Source of the DNA: Minwuiaceae bacterium | GTDB lineage: Bacteria; Pseudomonadota; Alphaproteobacteria; Minwuiales; Minwuiaceae | Reading direction: 5' to 3' | Length of the DNA: 64,000 bases | NCBI GenBank assembly: GCA_028278525.1 | Contig: JANQEE010000050.1 | Location: 46,079 to 110,078, forward strand | Shown here: positions 16,730 through 25,497 of the stretch, piece after piece | Numbering within the stretch: position 1 is the first letter of the stretch | How the letters are laid out: each line of letters begins with the position of its first letter | The notes under the pieces: model-generated | What the model saw: only the letters and a program-made list of their open reading frames with translations | Told to the model about the DNA's origin: nothing | Databases searched by the model: none | Translations under genes and position numbers: made by a program

Positions 16730-17156
16730 CTTCGTTGGTCCGGTCGGTGTCGGGCCCGTCGGCCTGCTGCGCCAGGTCGTGGGCCACCGTCGGCGCGCGA
16801 AGCAGGCTGTCGATATGGCTCGCATGATCGAATGACTGATCGAGCCGAAAGCCGATGATCGGCGCGTATTTTAAGCGGATCGCCTTGGCAACCTGGCCGC
16901 GCAGCCATTTGGCCGAGCGGTTGAGGCCGGCGATGACCGCTTCCTGATCGCCGCCGCCAAGCGGGGTGACGAACGCGGTGGCCTTGCGCAGGTCCGGGCT
17001 GATCTCGACTTCGGTGACCGTGACGGACACGCCGTCCAGCGCCGGGTCGTGCACCGCCCCGCGGCCGAGGATTTCGGCCAGAGCATGGCGCAGCGCCTCG
17101 CCGACGCGCAACTGGCGCTTGCTGGCCGCCCGGCCTTCACGCCGTCGATCGCTCAT
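16719..17156 (-). CDS. rbfA: Ribosome-binding factor A
   Basis: A 145-aa KH-like factor for 16S rRNA 5'-end maturation and cold adaptation. Homology starts at MSDRRREGRAASKRQLRVGEALRH and includes ILGRGAVHDP, VTVTEVEISPDLRKATAFV and IRLKYAPIIGFRLDQSFDHA. The ATG at 17156 gives the usual length; a 65-codon open extension upstream is the end of infB in another frame. It lies between infB and truB in the standard order. Confidence 0.95.
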   Translation of the reverse strand: MSDRRREGRAASKRQLRVGEALRHALAEILGRGAVHDPALDGVSVTVTEVEISPDLRKATAFVTPLGGGDQEAVIAGLNRSAKWLRGQVAKAIRLKYAPIIGFRLDQSFDHASHIDSLLRAPTVAHDLAQQADGPDTDRTNEDGA

Positions 17157-17181
17157 GAAATCCTCCCACCCGCAGCCGGCG

Positions 17182-19776
17182 TCAAAGCGTGCGGGCGATC
17201 TCCTCAAGCTCGAAGGTCTCAAGCACGTCGCCGACCTGGATATCCTGGTAGTTCTCCAGCGCGATACCGCACTCGTTGCCTTCCTTGACCTCGCGGACAT
17301 CGTCCTTGAACCGCCGGAGCGTGGCCAGCTTGCCTTCGTGGACAATGACATTGTCGCGCAGCAGGCGGAATCTGGCGCCGCGGCGGACCATGCCTTCCGT
17401 CACCATGCAACCGGCGACCTTGCCGACCTTGGTGATGTTGAAGACTTCGCGGATCTCCAGCGCCCCGAGGGTGTTCTCCTTGACCTCCGGCGCCAGCATG
17501 CCGGACAGCAATTTCTTGAAGTCCTCGGTCAGGTCGTAGATGACGGTGTAGTACCGAATATCCACGCCTTCCTGCTGGGCCAAGTCGCGGGCCTGTTTGT
17601 TGGCCCGAACGTTGAAGCCGAAAATGATCGCGTTGGAGGCCTTGGCCAGCGATACGTCGGATTCGGCGATGCCGCCGACCGCGCTGTGCAGCACCCTGGC
17701 CTTGACCTCGTCGGTCGCCATCTTGTTGACCGACCCGATGATGGCTTCCAGCGAACCCTGCACGTCGGCCTTGATCACGACCGGCAGTTCGTCCGCCTTG
17801 CCTTCCTGGATCGCCGACAGCATCTGCTCCAAGGTGCCGCGCGCCGCCACCGAGGTGCGCGCATCGCGGTTACGCCGGGTACGGAACTCGGCGACCTCGC
17901 GGGCGCGCGCTTCCGAATCGACCACCGCGAACTCTTCGCCCGCGTTCGGCGTGCCCTGCAGACCCAGCACTTCGACCGGGATCGACGGCCCGGCTTCCTT
18001 GACATTCTGACCACGGTCGTCGATCAGCGCGCGGACCCGACCCCATTCGGCGCCGGCAACGAAAATGTCGCCGACCCGCAAAGTGCCGGCCTGAACCAGA
18101 ACGGTCGCGACGGTGCCGCGGCCCTGTTCCAGCTTCGCCTCCACCACCGTACCGTTGGCGGCGCGGTCCGGGTTGGCTTTGAGTTCCAGCAATTCCGACT
18201 GCAGCAGAATGGTTTCGGTCAGCTTGTCCAGGTTGGTGCCCTCGACCGCCGATACCTCGACCGACAGAACATCGCCACCCACGCTCTCGTCGATCACTTC
18301 ATGCTGCAGCAGATCCTGGCGGACGCGATCCGGATTGGCGTCCGGCCTGTCGCATTTGTTGATCGCCACGATGATCGGCACTTCGGCCGCCTTGGCATGC
18401 CGGATCGCCTCGATCGTCTGCGGCATGACGGAATCGTCGGCAGCGACAACCAGCACCACAATGTCGGTGACCGTGGCGCCGCGGGCGCGCATCTCGGTAA
18501 AGGCTTCGTGGCCCGGGGTATCGATGAAGGTGATCTTCTGGCCCGTTTCCACCTGAACCTGATAGGCGCCGATATGCTGCGTGATGCCGCCGGCCTCGCG
18601 CCCGGCCACATCGGTCTTGCGCAAGGCGTCCAAGAGAGACGTCTTACCGTGATCGACATGGCCCATGACGGTGACCACTGGCGCACGCGGCACCATCACC
18701 TCGTCGCCCGGCTCGTCGGTCGCGATCAGGCCGATTTCGACATCGGCTTCCGAAACCCGCCGCAGGCGGTGGCCGAACTCGCTCACCACCAGTTCGGCGG
18801 TATCGGCATCGATGACCTGCGTCGTGTTGGCCATGACGCCCATCTTCATCAGTGACTTGACCACATCGCTGGCCCGCTCGGCCATGCGGTTGGCAAGCTC
18901 GCCCACCGTGATGCTTTCAGGAATTACGACATCTCTGATCACGCGTTTCGGTGGCTCCGATGCAAGGCGTTGCTGTTGTGCGCGCTTCTCGCGCTCCTGC
19001 CGGCGGCGAAGGGCCGCGAGAGAATGTTGGCGCTCGCCGTCTTCGCCCTCCAGGGCGCGGGAAATCGTCAGTTTGCCGCCGCGCCGCCGGTCGCTGGGCT
19101 GACGGCGGGTCGCACCGGGTTTCGCCGGCGCGCCCTTGCCCGGACGTTTGGCGCGCGGCGCTTCCTCTTCTTCCACGACCGCCGCCGGTTGGGCCGGCGC
19201 CGCTTCCTGCTTCGCCGCGTCCGCCAGAGCCCGGCGCGCCATATCTTCCTCGGCCTTCTGGCGCGCTTCCTCTTCGGCCTGTTTGCGGGCGGCTTCTTCC
19301 TCGGCCCGTTTGGCCGCGGCCGCCTCCTCGATGCGCCGCTGTTCGTCTTCCTCGGCGCGGGCCTTGGCCTCGACTTCGGCGATCTTGCGCGCTTCGTCGG
19401 CCGCCTGTTTGGCGCCCTTCAGCGCGCGCGCCCGCGCGGCCTTCTCGTCGTCGGTAAGCTGGCGCAGGACAACGCGCGCCTTCGGCGACCCTTCCGCTTC
19501 TTCCGCCTTCTTCGGCTCGGCGGGGGCCGGCTCGGCCACCGGCGCTTCCTTCACCTTCTCGGCGGGCGGGGCTTTAAGCGGGTCCGCCTTGACCAGCTTG
19601 TCGCCGTCGCGGGTGAACGTCCGTTTCTTGCGGACCTCCACCTGAACGGTTTTCGTCCGCCCATGACTGAAGCTCTGCCGAACCTGACCGGTTTCGACAG
19701 TCTTCTTCAGCTCGAGCCGACGCGGTCTGGACAGGCTCAACGACTTTGGTTCGTCGGTATTTTTTGTGTCGCTCAT
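17182..19776 (-). CDS. infB: Translation initiation factor IF-2
   Basis: GTPase that brings initiator fMet-tRNA to the 30S subunit. The 864-aa protein starts [17 protein letters not shown] basic IF2-N segment follows, then a long Ala/Glu/Arg-rich, probably coiled region (about residues 95-215) of low complexity. The G domain has G1 [15 protein letters not shown]3 DTPGHEAF and G4 NKCDRP, and the C-terminal domains are present. The ATG at 19776 lies 2 bp after the ylxR stop; the 22 codons upstream are open but overlap ylxR and are not conserved. Confidence 0.97.
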   Translation of the reverse strand: MSDTKNTDEPKSLSLSRPRRLELKKTVETGQVRQSFSHGRTKTVQVEVRKKRTFTRDGDKLVKADPLKAPPAEKVKEAPVAEPAPAEPKKAEEAEGSPKARVVLRQLTDDEKAARARALKGAKQAADEARKIAEVEAKARAEEDEQRRIEEAAAAKRAEEEAARKQAEEEARQKAEEDMARRALADAAKQEAAPAQPAAVVEEEEAPRAKRPGKGAPAKPGATRRQPSDRRRGGKLTISRALEGEDGERQHSLAALRRRQEREKRAQQQRLASEPPKRVIRDVVIPESITVGELANRMAERASDVVKSLMKMGVMANTTQVIDADTAELVVSEFGHRLRRVSEADVEIGLIATDEPGDEVMVPRAPVVTVMGHVDHGKTSLLDALRKTDVAGREAGGITQHIGAYQVQVETGQKITFIDTPGHEAFTEMRARGATVTDIVVLVVAADDSVMPQTIEAIRHAKAAEVPIIVAINKCDRPDANPDRVRQDLLQHEVIDESVGGDVLSVEVSAVEGTNLDKLTETILLQSELLELKANPDRAANGTVVEAKLEQGRGTVATVLVQAGTLRVGDIFVAGAEWGRVRALIDDRGQNVKEAGPSIPVEVLGLQGTPNAGEEFAVVDSEARAREVAEFRTRRNRDARTSVAARGTLEQMLSAIQEGKADELPVVIKADVQGSLEAIIGSVNKMATDEVKARVLHSAVGGIAESDVSLAKASNAIIFGFNVRANKQARDLAQQEGVDIRYYTVIYDLTEDFKKLLSGMLAPEVKENTLGALEIREVFNITKVGKVAGCMVTEGMVRRGARFRLLRDNVIVHEGKLATLRRFKDDVREVKEGNECGIALENYQDIQVGDVLETFELEEIARTL

Positions 19777-19778
19777 AC

Positions 19779-20375
19779 CTACTCCGAAGGTGTCTCGAAC
19801 TGGCGCCGGGCGGGTGAGCATACGCCACCCAAGCGATTGCATTCAGCGAGAAAGCGATCCGTCAGCCGGCCCGGCGCGAGCGCAGCATGTACCACATTTT
19901 CACGGCCTAGGGCCAAACTCAATTCTTCGCAGTCGAACGCTTCGATCAAAACGGCGTCGCCGGCAAGCCGCCGCAACTTGTCGCGTCCATCAGCGGCGGC
20001 GTCCGCCGCCTGAACCAAAGCAACGATCTTACCGGTGCCGAGCGCCGCCTTGACTTTCTCGAACCCGACGGTGAGCAGGCCCGCGCCGCGTGCCAGCCCA
20101 AGCAGGTCCAGGCACCGCCGTTTCAACTGTTCCGCCAAACGGTCGGCCAGGTCTGGCGCGACATTAACCCGGCAACGGGCCGCCCGTTCGAACAGGCGTT
20201 TCTTCAGCGCGCGATCGCAGGCTTCCCGCGTGGCGCTAAGCCAAACACCGCGGCCCGGCAGTTTGCCGGCGAGATCCGGCACCATCCAACCGTCCGGGTC
20301 GACCACGAAACGCACCATCGCGGCCGGGTCCTTGACCTCGCCCGTGGCAACGCATTTTCGTAGTCGGTCGGTCAT
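19779..20375 (-). CDS. YlxR-L7Ae fusion RNA-binding protein
   Basis: A 198-aa protein between nusA and infB. The first 90 residues are a YlxR (DUF448) domain: [44 protein letters not shown]. The rest is an L7Ae/YlxQ-like domain: [22 protein letters not shown] and [12 protein letters not shown]. In Firmicutes these are two separate genes at the same place (ylxR, ylxQ); in alphaproteobacteria they are usually fused. Both are RNA-binding folds. Function is not settled; ties to RNase P or ribosome assembly have been proposed. Start at 20375 chosen at the conserved MTDRLRKC. Confidence 0.88.
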   Translation of the reverse strand: MTDRLRKCVATGEVKDPAAMVRFVVDPDGWMVPDLAGKLPGRGVWLSATREACDRALKKRLFERAARCRVNVAPDLADRLAEQLKRRCLDLLGLARGAGLLTVGFEKVKAALGTGKIVALVQAADAAADGRDKLRRLAGDAVLIEAFDCEELSLALGRENVVHAALAPGRLTDRFLAECNRLGGVCSPARRQFETPSE

Positions 20376-20394
20376 ACATCCCCCCGAACCGTCG

Positions 20395-21969
20395 TCAGCC
20401 GGCGGCGGATTCGGCTTCCGCCTCGGCCGTCTCGGCGGCTTCCTGCGGAACCTCATCCTCGTCGTCGAACCAGTGCGCGCGCGCCGCCATGATGATGGCG
20501 TTGGCTTCTTCCTCGCCAAGCTGGAAAGCGCGCAGAATGCCTTCTTCGCGATCGATCAGTTCGTCGCTCGCCAAGTCGCCCAGATCGTCCAGCGTCTTGA
20601 TCCCGGCCTCGCCAAGCGCGACCAGCATCGCCGGCGTGAGGCCGGACAGGTCAGCCAGCGCGTCCTCGACGCCCAGATCCGACCGCTTCTGGGCCAATTC
20701 CGAATTGACGCGGTCGAGATATTCCCGCGCCCGGGTTCCCAGTTCGCCGGCCAGATCCTCGTCGAAACCGTCGATCGCCAGCAATTCCTCGATCGGCACA
20801 TAGCCGACCTCCTCGACCGACGTGAAACCTTCGGCGACCAGCAATTGCGCGATCATTTCGTCGACCTGCAACGCGTCAATGAACGCCTGGCTGCGTTCGT
20901 GGAACTCCTGCTGGCGGCGCTCCGATTCCTCTTCCTCGGTCAGGATGTCGATATCCCAGCCGGTCAGTTGCGAGGCCAGGCGGACGTTCTGGCCGCGTCG
21001 GCCGATCGCCAGGCTGAGCTGGTCGTCCGGCACCACGACCTCGATCCGGCGCGCATCCTCGTCGAGGACGACCTTGGCCACCTCCGCCGGCGCCAAACCG
21101 TTGACGATGAAGGTCGCCGGATCGGGCGACCAGGAGATGATGTCGATCTTCTCACCCTGCAATTCGTTGACCACGGCCTGAACCCGGCTGCCGCGCATGC
21201 CGACGCAGGCGCCGACCGGATCGATCGACTGATCGTGGGAAATCACGGCGATCTTGGCCCGGCTGCCCGGGTCGCGCGCCACCGATTTAATCTCGATGAT
21301 ATTATCGTAGATCTCCGGCACTTCCTGTTCGAACAGTTTGGCCATGAAGGCCGGATGGGTGCGCGACATGAAGATCTGCGGGCCGCGCAGTTCCCGACGC
21401 ACATCGTAAATGTAAGACCGGATCCGGTCGCCCTGACGGAAGCTCTCCCTCGGCAACAGCTCGTCGCGGCGAAGGACCGCTTCGCCGCGGCCGAGATCGA
21501 CCGTGACGTTGCCGTGCTCCACGCGCTTGACCAGGCCGTTGACGATCTCGCCGATACGGTCCTTGTATTCCTCGTACTGACGTTCGCGCTCTGCGTCGCG
21601 CACCTTCTGCACGATCACCTGTTTGGCGGTCTGGGCGGCGATGCGCCCGAAATCGATCGGCGGCAGCGGTTCGGAAATGAAATCGCCGACCTGGGCGTCC
21701 GGGTTGCGGCCACGCGCCTCCTTCACCTTGATCTGGGTGGCGTCGCTTTCGATCTCGTCGACGACTTCCAGCAGGCGGGCAATGCGAATTTCACCGGTCC
21801 CGCGATCGATCTCGGCACGAATTTCGTTCTCTATGCCGTACTTCGAGCGGGCGGCCTTTTGGATCGCCTCTTCCATCGCTTCGATAACGATGTCCTGCTC
21901 GATGTTCTTCTCGCGCGCGACGGCGTCCGCCACTTGCAGCAGTTCCAAACGGTTTGCTGTGGTCGCCAT
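20395..21969 (-). CDS. nusA: Transcription termination/antitermination factor NusA
   Basis: Binds RNA polymerase and nascent RNA to control pausing, termination and antitermination. The 524-aa protein has the N-terminal RNAP-binding domain ([21 protein letters not shown]), an S1 domain, and KH1/KH2 (around [13 protein letters not shown] [21 protein letters not shown] and [14 protein letters not shown]). Two C-terminal acidic repeats (AR) of helix-hairpin-helix type follow, as in other proteobacteria, and the tail is acidic. The ATG is 3 bp after the rimP stop. Confidence 0.97.
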   Translation of the reverse strand: MATTANRLELLQVADAVAREKNIEQDIVIEAMEEAIQKAARSKYGIENEIRAEIDRGTGEIRIARLLEVVDEIESDATQIKVKEARGRNPDAQVGDFISEPLPPIDFGRIAAQTAKQVIVQKVRDAERERQYEEYKDRIGEIVNGLVKRVEHGNVTVDLGRGEAVLRRDELLPRESFRQGDRIRSYIYDVRRELRGPQIFMSRTHPAFMAKLFEQEVPEIYDNIIEIKSVARDPGSRAKIAVISHDQSIDPVGACVGMRGSRVQAVVNELQGEKIDIISWSPDPATFIVNGLAPAEVAKVVLDEDARRIEVVVPDDQLSLAIGRRGQNVRLASQLTGWDIDILTEEEESERRQQEFHERSQAFIDALQVDEMIAQLLVAEGFTSVEEVGYVPIEELLAIDGFDEDLAGELGTRAREYLDRVNSELAQKRSDLGVEDALADLSGLTPAMLVALGEAGIKTLDDLGDLASDELIDREEGILRAFQLGEEEANAIIMAARAHWFDDEDEVPQEAAETAEAEAESAAG

Positions 21970-21972
21970 GGC

Positions 21973-22503
21973 TTATTGGGCTCCCGTCATGTCTTTTGAG
22001 TTTTTCAAACTTGCTTCGATCAGCTCGTCCGTCAGGACAAGCTTCGCCTCCGCGATATCCGTCAGCGGCAAAGCCGCCACCGTTTCTTCCGCGCCTTTCA
22101 GACGCAGCCGAACCCGGTCGTCGTCGACGCCCAGCAGTTCGCCCCGGAAACGGCGCTGGCCGTCCCGCGCGGCGGTCAATTCGACTTTGGCTTCGAAACC
22201 GGCGAACCGCTCGAAATCGCGGCGCTTGACCAGCGGCCGGTCTATGCCCGGCGACGACACTTCCAGGTTGTAGGCGCCGGGGATCGGATCTTCGACATCC
22301 AGCAGCGCCGATAGGACGCGGCTGATCTGTGCGCAGTCCTCGACGTCCATCTGCGCCTCGTCCGTCCGCTCCGCCATCACCTGCAAAACAGCCTTGTCGC
22401 CGCCGGTGAAACGCACACGCACCAGTTCGTAACCCAACGCCGTCAGCGACGGCTCGATCAGGTTGGCGACACGGTCTATCGGCGCAACAGTTCCCAAAGG
22501 CAA
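21973..22503 (-). CDS. rimP: Ribosome maturation factor RimP
   Basis: A 176-aa 30S assembly factor, first gene of the nusA operon. It begins PLGTVAPIDRVANLIEPSLTALGYELVRV and has the conserved DVEDCAQISRVLSALLDVEDPIPGAYNLEVSSPGIDRPL block (landmark: LEVSSPGIDRPL). No ATG or GTG fits; the only start codon at the right place is TTG at 22503. A weak start would fit tight translational control of this operon. An intrinsic-terminator-like structure lies about 60 bp upstream. Confidence 0.93.
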   Translation of the reverse strand: MPLGTVAPIDRVANLIEPSLTALGYELVRVRFTGGDKAVLQVMAERTDEAQMDVEDCAQISRVLSALLDVEDPIPGAYNLEVSSPGIDRPLVKRRDFERFAGFEAKVELTAARDGQRRFRGELLGVDDDRVRLRLKGAEETVAALPLTDIAEAKLVLTDELIEASLKNSKDMTGAQ

Positions 22504-22562
22504 TTACCCGCTACTTCCAGCGGCCCAGCCGGCTCTACCATCTGGTCCAGAAACACAAAAAA

Positions 22563-22581
22563 AGTGGGCGCTCGGCCCACT
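22563..22581 (-). terminator. Intrinsic terminator or attenuator ahead of rimP
   Basis: On the minus strand a 7-bp stem AGTGGGC/GCCCACT is followed by a run of eight T, a textbook rho-independent terminator. It comes after trmB and 60 bp before rimP. It either ends the metK-trmB transcript or acts as an attenuator in the rimP leader, if the promoter at 22628-22656 is real. Confidence 0.75.
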
Positions 22582-22602
22582 GCCCTTAATCGTCCATACT
22601 TT

Positions 22603-22656
22603 GACGAACGAACAGTTCGTTTCGTCTAATAATAAGTATCGGCGCCCCTTCTTCAA
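22603..22656 (-). promoter_or_regulatory. Candidate rimP operon promoter with overlapping palindrome
   Basis: On the minus strand TTGAAG (22651-22656) and ATTATT (22628-22633) are 17 bp apart. The -10 is poor. Immediately downstream is a palindrome with a core AACGAACAGTTCGTT (22607-22621), extended to 22603-22626 with a one-base bulge. It would overlap the start of transcription, either as an operator or as an RNA hairpin preceding the terminator-like stem. Confidence 0.35.
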
Positions 22657-22672
22657 GGCTTTTCTGCCGCGA

Positions 22673-23317
22673 TTACTGGGCTCGATTCCGCCGGCGAAAG
22701 CTGAAATAGAGGCTTGAGCGGCCATCCTTGGCGGCCTTGGCCTCATAGCGGGTTTGCGGCCAGTCGGCGGGCCGAAACCGCCAGTCCGCCGCCGCCTCGG
22801 CCGGCCAGTCGAAGGCCGGATGGGCAAGCAGATGCCAGAGCATCCAGCGGCCATACTCCATATGGTCCGTCGCGGCGCGGAATTCAGCCCCGTCGGCGAG
22901 GATTCGGGCCAGGCGATCCAGGTTCTCCGGACGCACGAAGCGTCGCTTGTGGTGGCGTCGTTTCGGCCAGGGGTCCGGGAACAGCAGGAAACAGCGCGCG
23001 ATCGATGCCTCCGGCAGCGCGTCCATCAGATCGGCCGCGTCGTCCTGATAGATCCTGATGTTATTAAGCCCCTGCCGGTCGATCAGCCCCAGCAGGCTGG
23101 CAACGCCATTGATGAAGGGTTCCGCACCGATCAGCGCGACATCCGGGTTGTGCTCCGCCTGCCAGGCCAGATGCTCGCCGCCGCCGAAGCCGATTTCCAG
23201 CCACATTTCCTTAACGGAGCCGGAAAACGCGGCGACCGCATTGAAGCCAGATCGGCGAGGATGCAACAAAAGGCCCGGAAGGCGCTCTTCCAGCAGTTTG
23301 CGGCGGCCAGGCCGCAA
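22673..23317 (-). CDS. trmB: tRNA (guanine-46-N7)-methyltransferase; 5' end uncertain, possible frameshift
   Basis: A SAM-dependent enzyme making m7G46 in tRNA. Clear TrmB motifs: WLEIGFGGGEHLAWQA (SAM-binding), IGAEPFINGV, IRIYQDDAADLM and the catalytic FPDPWPKRRHHKRRFV. The coordinates given use a TTG start (214 aa), but the conserved N-terminal FSRRHGKPLRPG continues upstream in frame with no ATG, GTG or TTG before a stop at 23387-23389. An ATG at 23399, three bases after the metK stop, opens a different frame (MTNLGRAAAAKRKRR...). A single-base shift would join the two. See findings. Confidence 0.88.
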   Translation of the reverse strand: MRPGRRKLLEERLPGLLLHPRRSGFNAVAAFSGSVKEMWLEIGFGGGEHLAWQAEHNPDVALIGAEPFINGVASLLGLIDRQGLNNIRIYQDDAADLMDALPEASIARCFLLFPDPWPKRRHHKRRFVRPENLDRLARILADGAEFRAATDHMEYGRWMLWHLLAHPAFDWPAEAAADWRFRPADWPQTRYEAKAAKDGRSSLYFSFRRRNRAQ

Positions 23318-23402
23318 CGGTTTGCCGTGACGCCGGCTGAATATCGTCTTGCGGCCGCCGCTTTCGCTTTGCCGCGGCGGCCCGGCCTAGGTTCGTCATG
23401 CT

Positions 23403-24566
23403 CTAGAACGCCGCCTTGAGGTCGTCCACCAGATCCAGCCGCTCCCAGGAGAAGCCGCCGTCGGCTTCGGCCGGCCGGCCGAAATGGCCGTAAGCGGCGG
23501 TGCGGCCATAGATGGGACGGCCGAGCGACAGTTGCTCGTGAATACCGCGCGGGCTCAGGTCCATGACCTCGCCCAGCACTCGCTCCAGCTTGGTCTCGTC
23601 GACATTGCCGGTCTCGTAGAGATCGACATAGATCGACAGCGGCTTGGACACGCCGATCGCATAAGCCAGCTGGATCGCGCAACGGTCCGCCAGGCCCGCG
23701 GCAACCACGTTCTTCGCCAGGTAGCGCGCCGCATAGGCCGCCGACCGGTCGACCTTGGTCGGATCCTTGCCGGAGAAGGCGCCGCCGCCGTGGGGCGCGG
23801 CGCCGCCATAGGTATCGACGATGATCTTGCGCCCGGTCAGGCCGGCGTCGCCGTCCGGGCCGCCGATCACGAACTTGCCGGTCGGGTTGACGTAGAATTC
23901 GTCCTCCGGGCACATCCAGCCATCGGGCAGTACCTTCAACACCGACGGGCGCACAAGCTCCCGCACGTCGTCCTGGTCCAATCCATCGGCATGCTGCGTC
24001 GACACCACCACCGACGTGGCGCCGACCGGTTTGCCGTCGCGGTAGGCGAGGGTCACCTGGCTTTTGGCGTCCGGGCCGAGCTTGCCGGCAGCGCCGTTGC
24101 GCCGCGCCTCGCGCAGCTCCCGTAAGATTCCGTGCGACAGATGGATCGGCGCCGGCATGAGCTCTTCGGTTTCGCGCACAGCGTAGCCGAACATGATGCC
24201 CTGGTCGCCGGCCCCCAGATCCTTGTTGCCGGACGCGTCGACGCCTTGTGCGATATCCACCGACTGTTCGTGCAGATGAATGTGCACGTCGGCTTTTTCC
24301 CAATGGAAGCCGTCCTGTTCGTAGCCGATGTCTTTCACGACATCGCGCGCCAGTTGTTCGATTTCGCCCGTTTCGAAATGCGGGCCGCGCACCTCGCCGG
24401 CCAGCACGATCATGTTCGTCGTCGTGAGGGTTTCGCAGGCAACGCGGGAATTCGGGTCGGCTGCCAGGTATTTGTCGACAACGCTGTCGGAAATGCGATC
24501 GCAGATTTTATCGGGATGTCCCTCCGACACGGATTCAGAGGTAAACAGGTAGTCCTTTCTGGGCAC
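23403..24566 (-). CDS. metK: S-adenosylmethionine synthetase
   Basis: Makes SAM from methionine and ATP. The 387-aa product has the signatures [16 protein letters not shown] (ATP/Mg site), [12 protein letters not shown] and [19 protein letters not shown]. The start was set at GTG 24566 ([16 protein letters not shown]), with AAGGAG 9 bp upstream; the open frame further upstream is non-conserved leader. It provides methyl donor for TrmB, whose gene follows directly. A 207-nt leader separates it from the XRE regulator. Confidence 0.97.
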   Translation of the reverse strand: MPRKDYLFTSESVSEGHPDKICDRISDSVVDKYLAADPNSRVACETLTTTNMIVLAGEVRGPHFETGEIEQLARDVVKDIGYEQDGFHWEKADVHIHLHEQSVDIAQGVDASGNKDLGAGDQGIMFGYAVRETEELMPAPIHLSHGILRELREARRNGAAGKLGPDAKSQVTLAYRDGKPVGATSVVVSTQHADGLDQDDVRELVRPSVLKVLPDGWMCPEDEFYVNPTGKFVIGGPDGDAGLTGRKIIVDTYGGAAPHGGGAFSGKDPTKVDRSAAYAARYLAKNVVAAGLADRCAIQLAYAIGVSKPLSIYVDLYETGNVDETKLERVLGEVMDLSPRGIHEQLSLGRPIYGRTAAYGHFGRPAEADGGFSWERLDLVDDLKAAF

Positions 24567-24773
24567 CGGACAACGCTCCTTGAGGCAATGGGTCAGTCGC
24601 CCGACAGTTCGGCGACGGGCAGGCAGGAATATGCTGCGTCTACAGCCACAACGGCGCTGGCCCGCGGCCACGGCTGACGCTACCGTGTTTTGTGACAAGC
24701 TTTAGAGTGACGGTCAAGAGAATTGCCGACGCCGTTTGGGAAGCGATCCGGCCATGGCAGGCCAGGACATTCG
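24567..24773 (-). promoter_or_regulatory. metK leader, structured
   Basis: On the minus strand TTGACC lies near 24716, followed by about 150 nt with self-complementary segments: GCGTC AGCC (near 24680) pairs with GGCT then GACGC (near 24637), enclosing a GGCC-rich inner stem. metK genes are often controlled through SAM-binding leaders, but I could not fit this one to the SAM-II or SAM/SAH consensus. Listed as a structured leader of unknown function. Confidence 0.3.
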
Positions 24774-25202
24774 CTAGTCGGTTTCGGAGGCGCCGTCGAT
24801 GGATGCTGAAACCGCTTTGACCAAGGCGAACAAGCGGTCGCGTACTTCACGATTATCGATCCGGTCGTAGGCCCGCACCAGTTCTAGAATTTCCCGTTTG
24901 GCAAACTGCTCGGATTCGGCCGTATCCGGCGGTATGTCTTCTTGCTGTCCCGACGCCGCGCTTCGCCGGCCGACGCCCGTGATGCCTTCGAAAAAGAACG
25001 CCGGCGGCACGTCGAGTACCTCGCTCAGCTCATACAGGCGGCTGGCGCCAATGCGGTTGGCCCCTCTTTCGTACTTCTGAACCTGTTGAAAAGTCAGCCC
25101 CAGTTCCCCGGCGAGACGCTGCTGACTCATACCGCGCAATGTCCGCCGGAGTCGCACCCTGCTGCCGACATGGATATCCACCGGATGGGGTTTATCCGCC
25201 AC
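24774..25202 (-). CDS. XRE-family helix-turn-helix regulator
   Basis: A 142-aa regulator with an N-terminal Cro/CI-type HTH: VGSRVRLRRTLRGMSQQRLAGELGLTFQQVQKYERG (landmarks SQQRLA, TFQQVQKYE) at about residues 12-65. A helical C-terminal half of unknown role (KREILELVRAYDRIDNREVRDRLFALV) follows. The start is GTG at 25202 behind GGGAGG. This gene sits between lnt and metK in many alphaproteobacteria. It probably regulates itself or metK; a 15-bp palindrome in its upstream region is a candidate site. Confidence 0.85.
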   Translation of the reverse strand: MADKPHPVDIHVGSRVRLRRTLRGMSQQRLAGELGLTFQQVQKYERGANRIGASRLYELSEVLDVPPAFFFEGITGVGRRSAASGQQEDIPPDTAESEQFAKREILELVRAYDRIDNREVRDRLFALVKAVSASIDGASETD

Positions 25203-25497
25203 GTCCCCGCACCTCCCTTAAGCTTCGACGCTACTGCCCCGCACCTCAATGTTTAGACAATTTAGCAGTTTTTCACGCAGCGATATATGTTGTTCTGTCC
25301 TAATTCAGCAATACAATAAAAAATCCGGGGTATTAGTATGAAGTTCTAAGTGTTTGACGGCATTCTAGATTTTGCGGAGTAAATAATCGTCTCACGACAG
25401 GACAAGTGATGACGTGCGCATACTATTCGCAAATTGCGAAATTCTGCTTGTCTACTAACTGTCGCTACCCGCTATGGATTACTCGTGCGGACTATTT
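25203..25497. promoter_or_regulatory. AT-rich 295-bp spacer upstream of the XRE gene with a 15-bp palindrome
   Basis: This is the most AT-rich stretch in the window. It contains the perfect palindrome TTCGCAAATTGCGAA at 25426-25440. No ORF with family resemblance is visible. On the minus strand the region leads into the XRE regulator, whose promoter must be here; several AT-rich -10-like words occur (for example around 25310-25345), but none can be chosen confidently. Confidence 0.5.

Noticed and set aside
16966..18855. 629-aa plus-strand ORF across infB
   Set aside because: Antisense shadow of a GC-rich gene with no motif content; infB on the other strand is unequivocal.
24567..24773. SAM-II or SAM/SAH riboswitch before metK
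   Set aside because: The conserved core words of either class could not be found in the leader; kept only as a structured leader.
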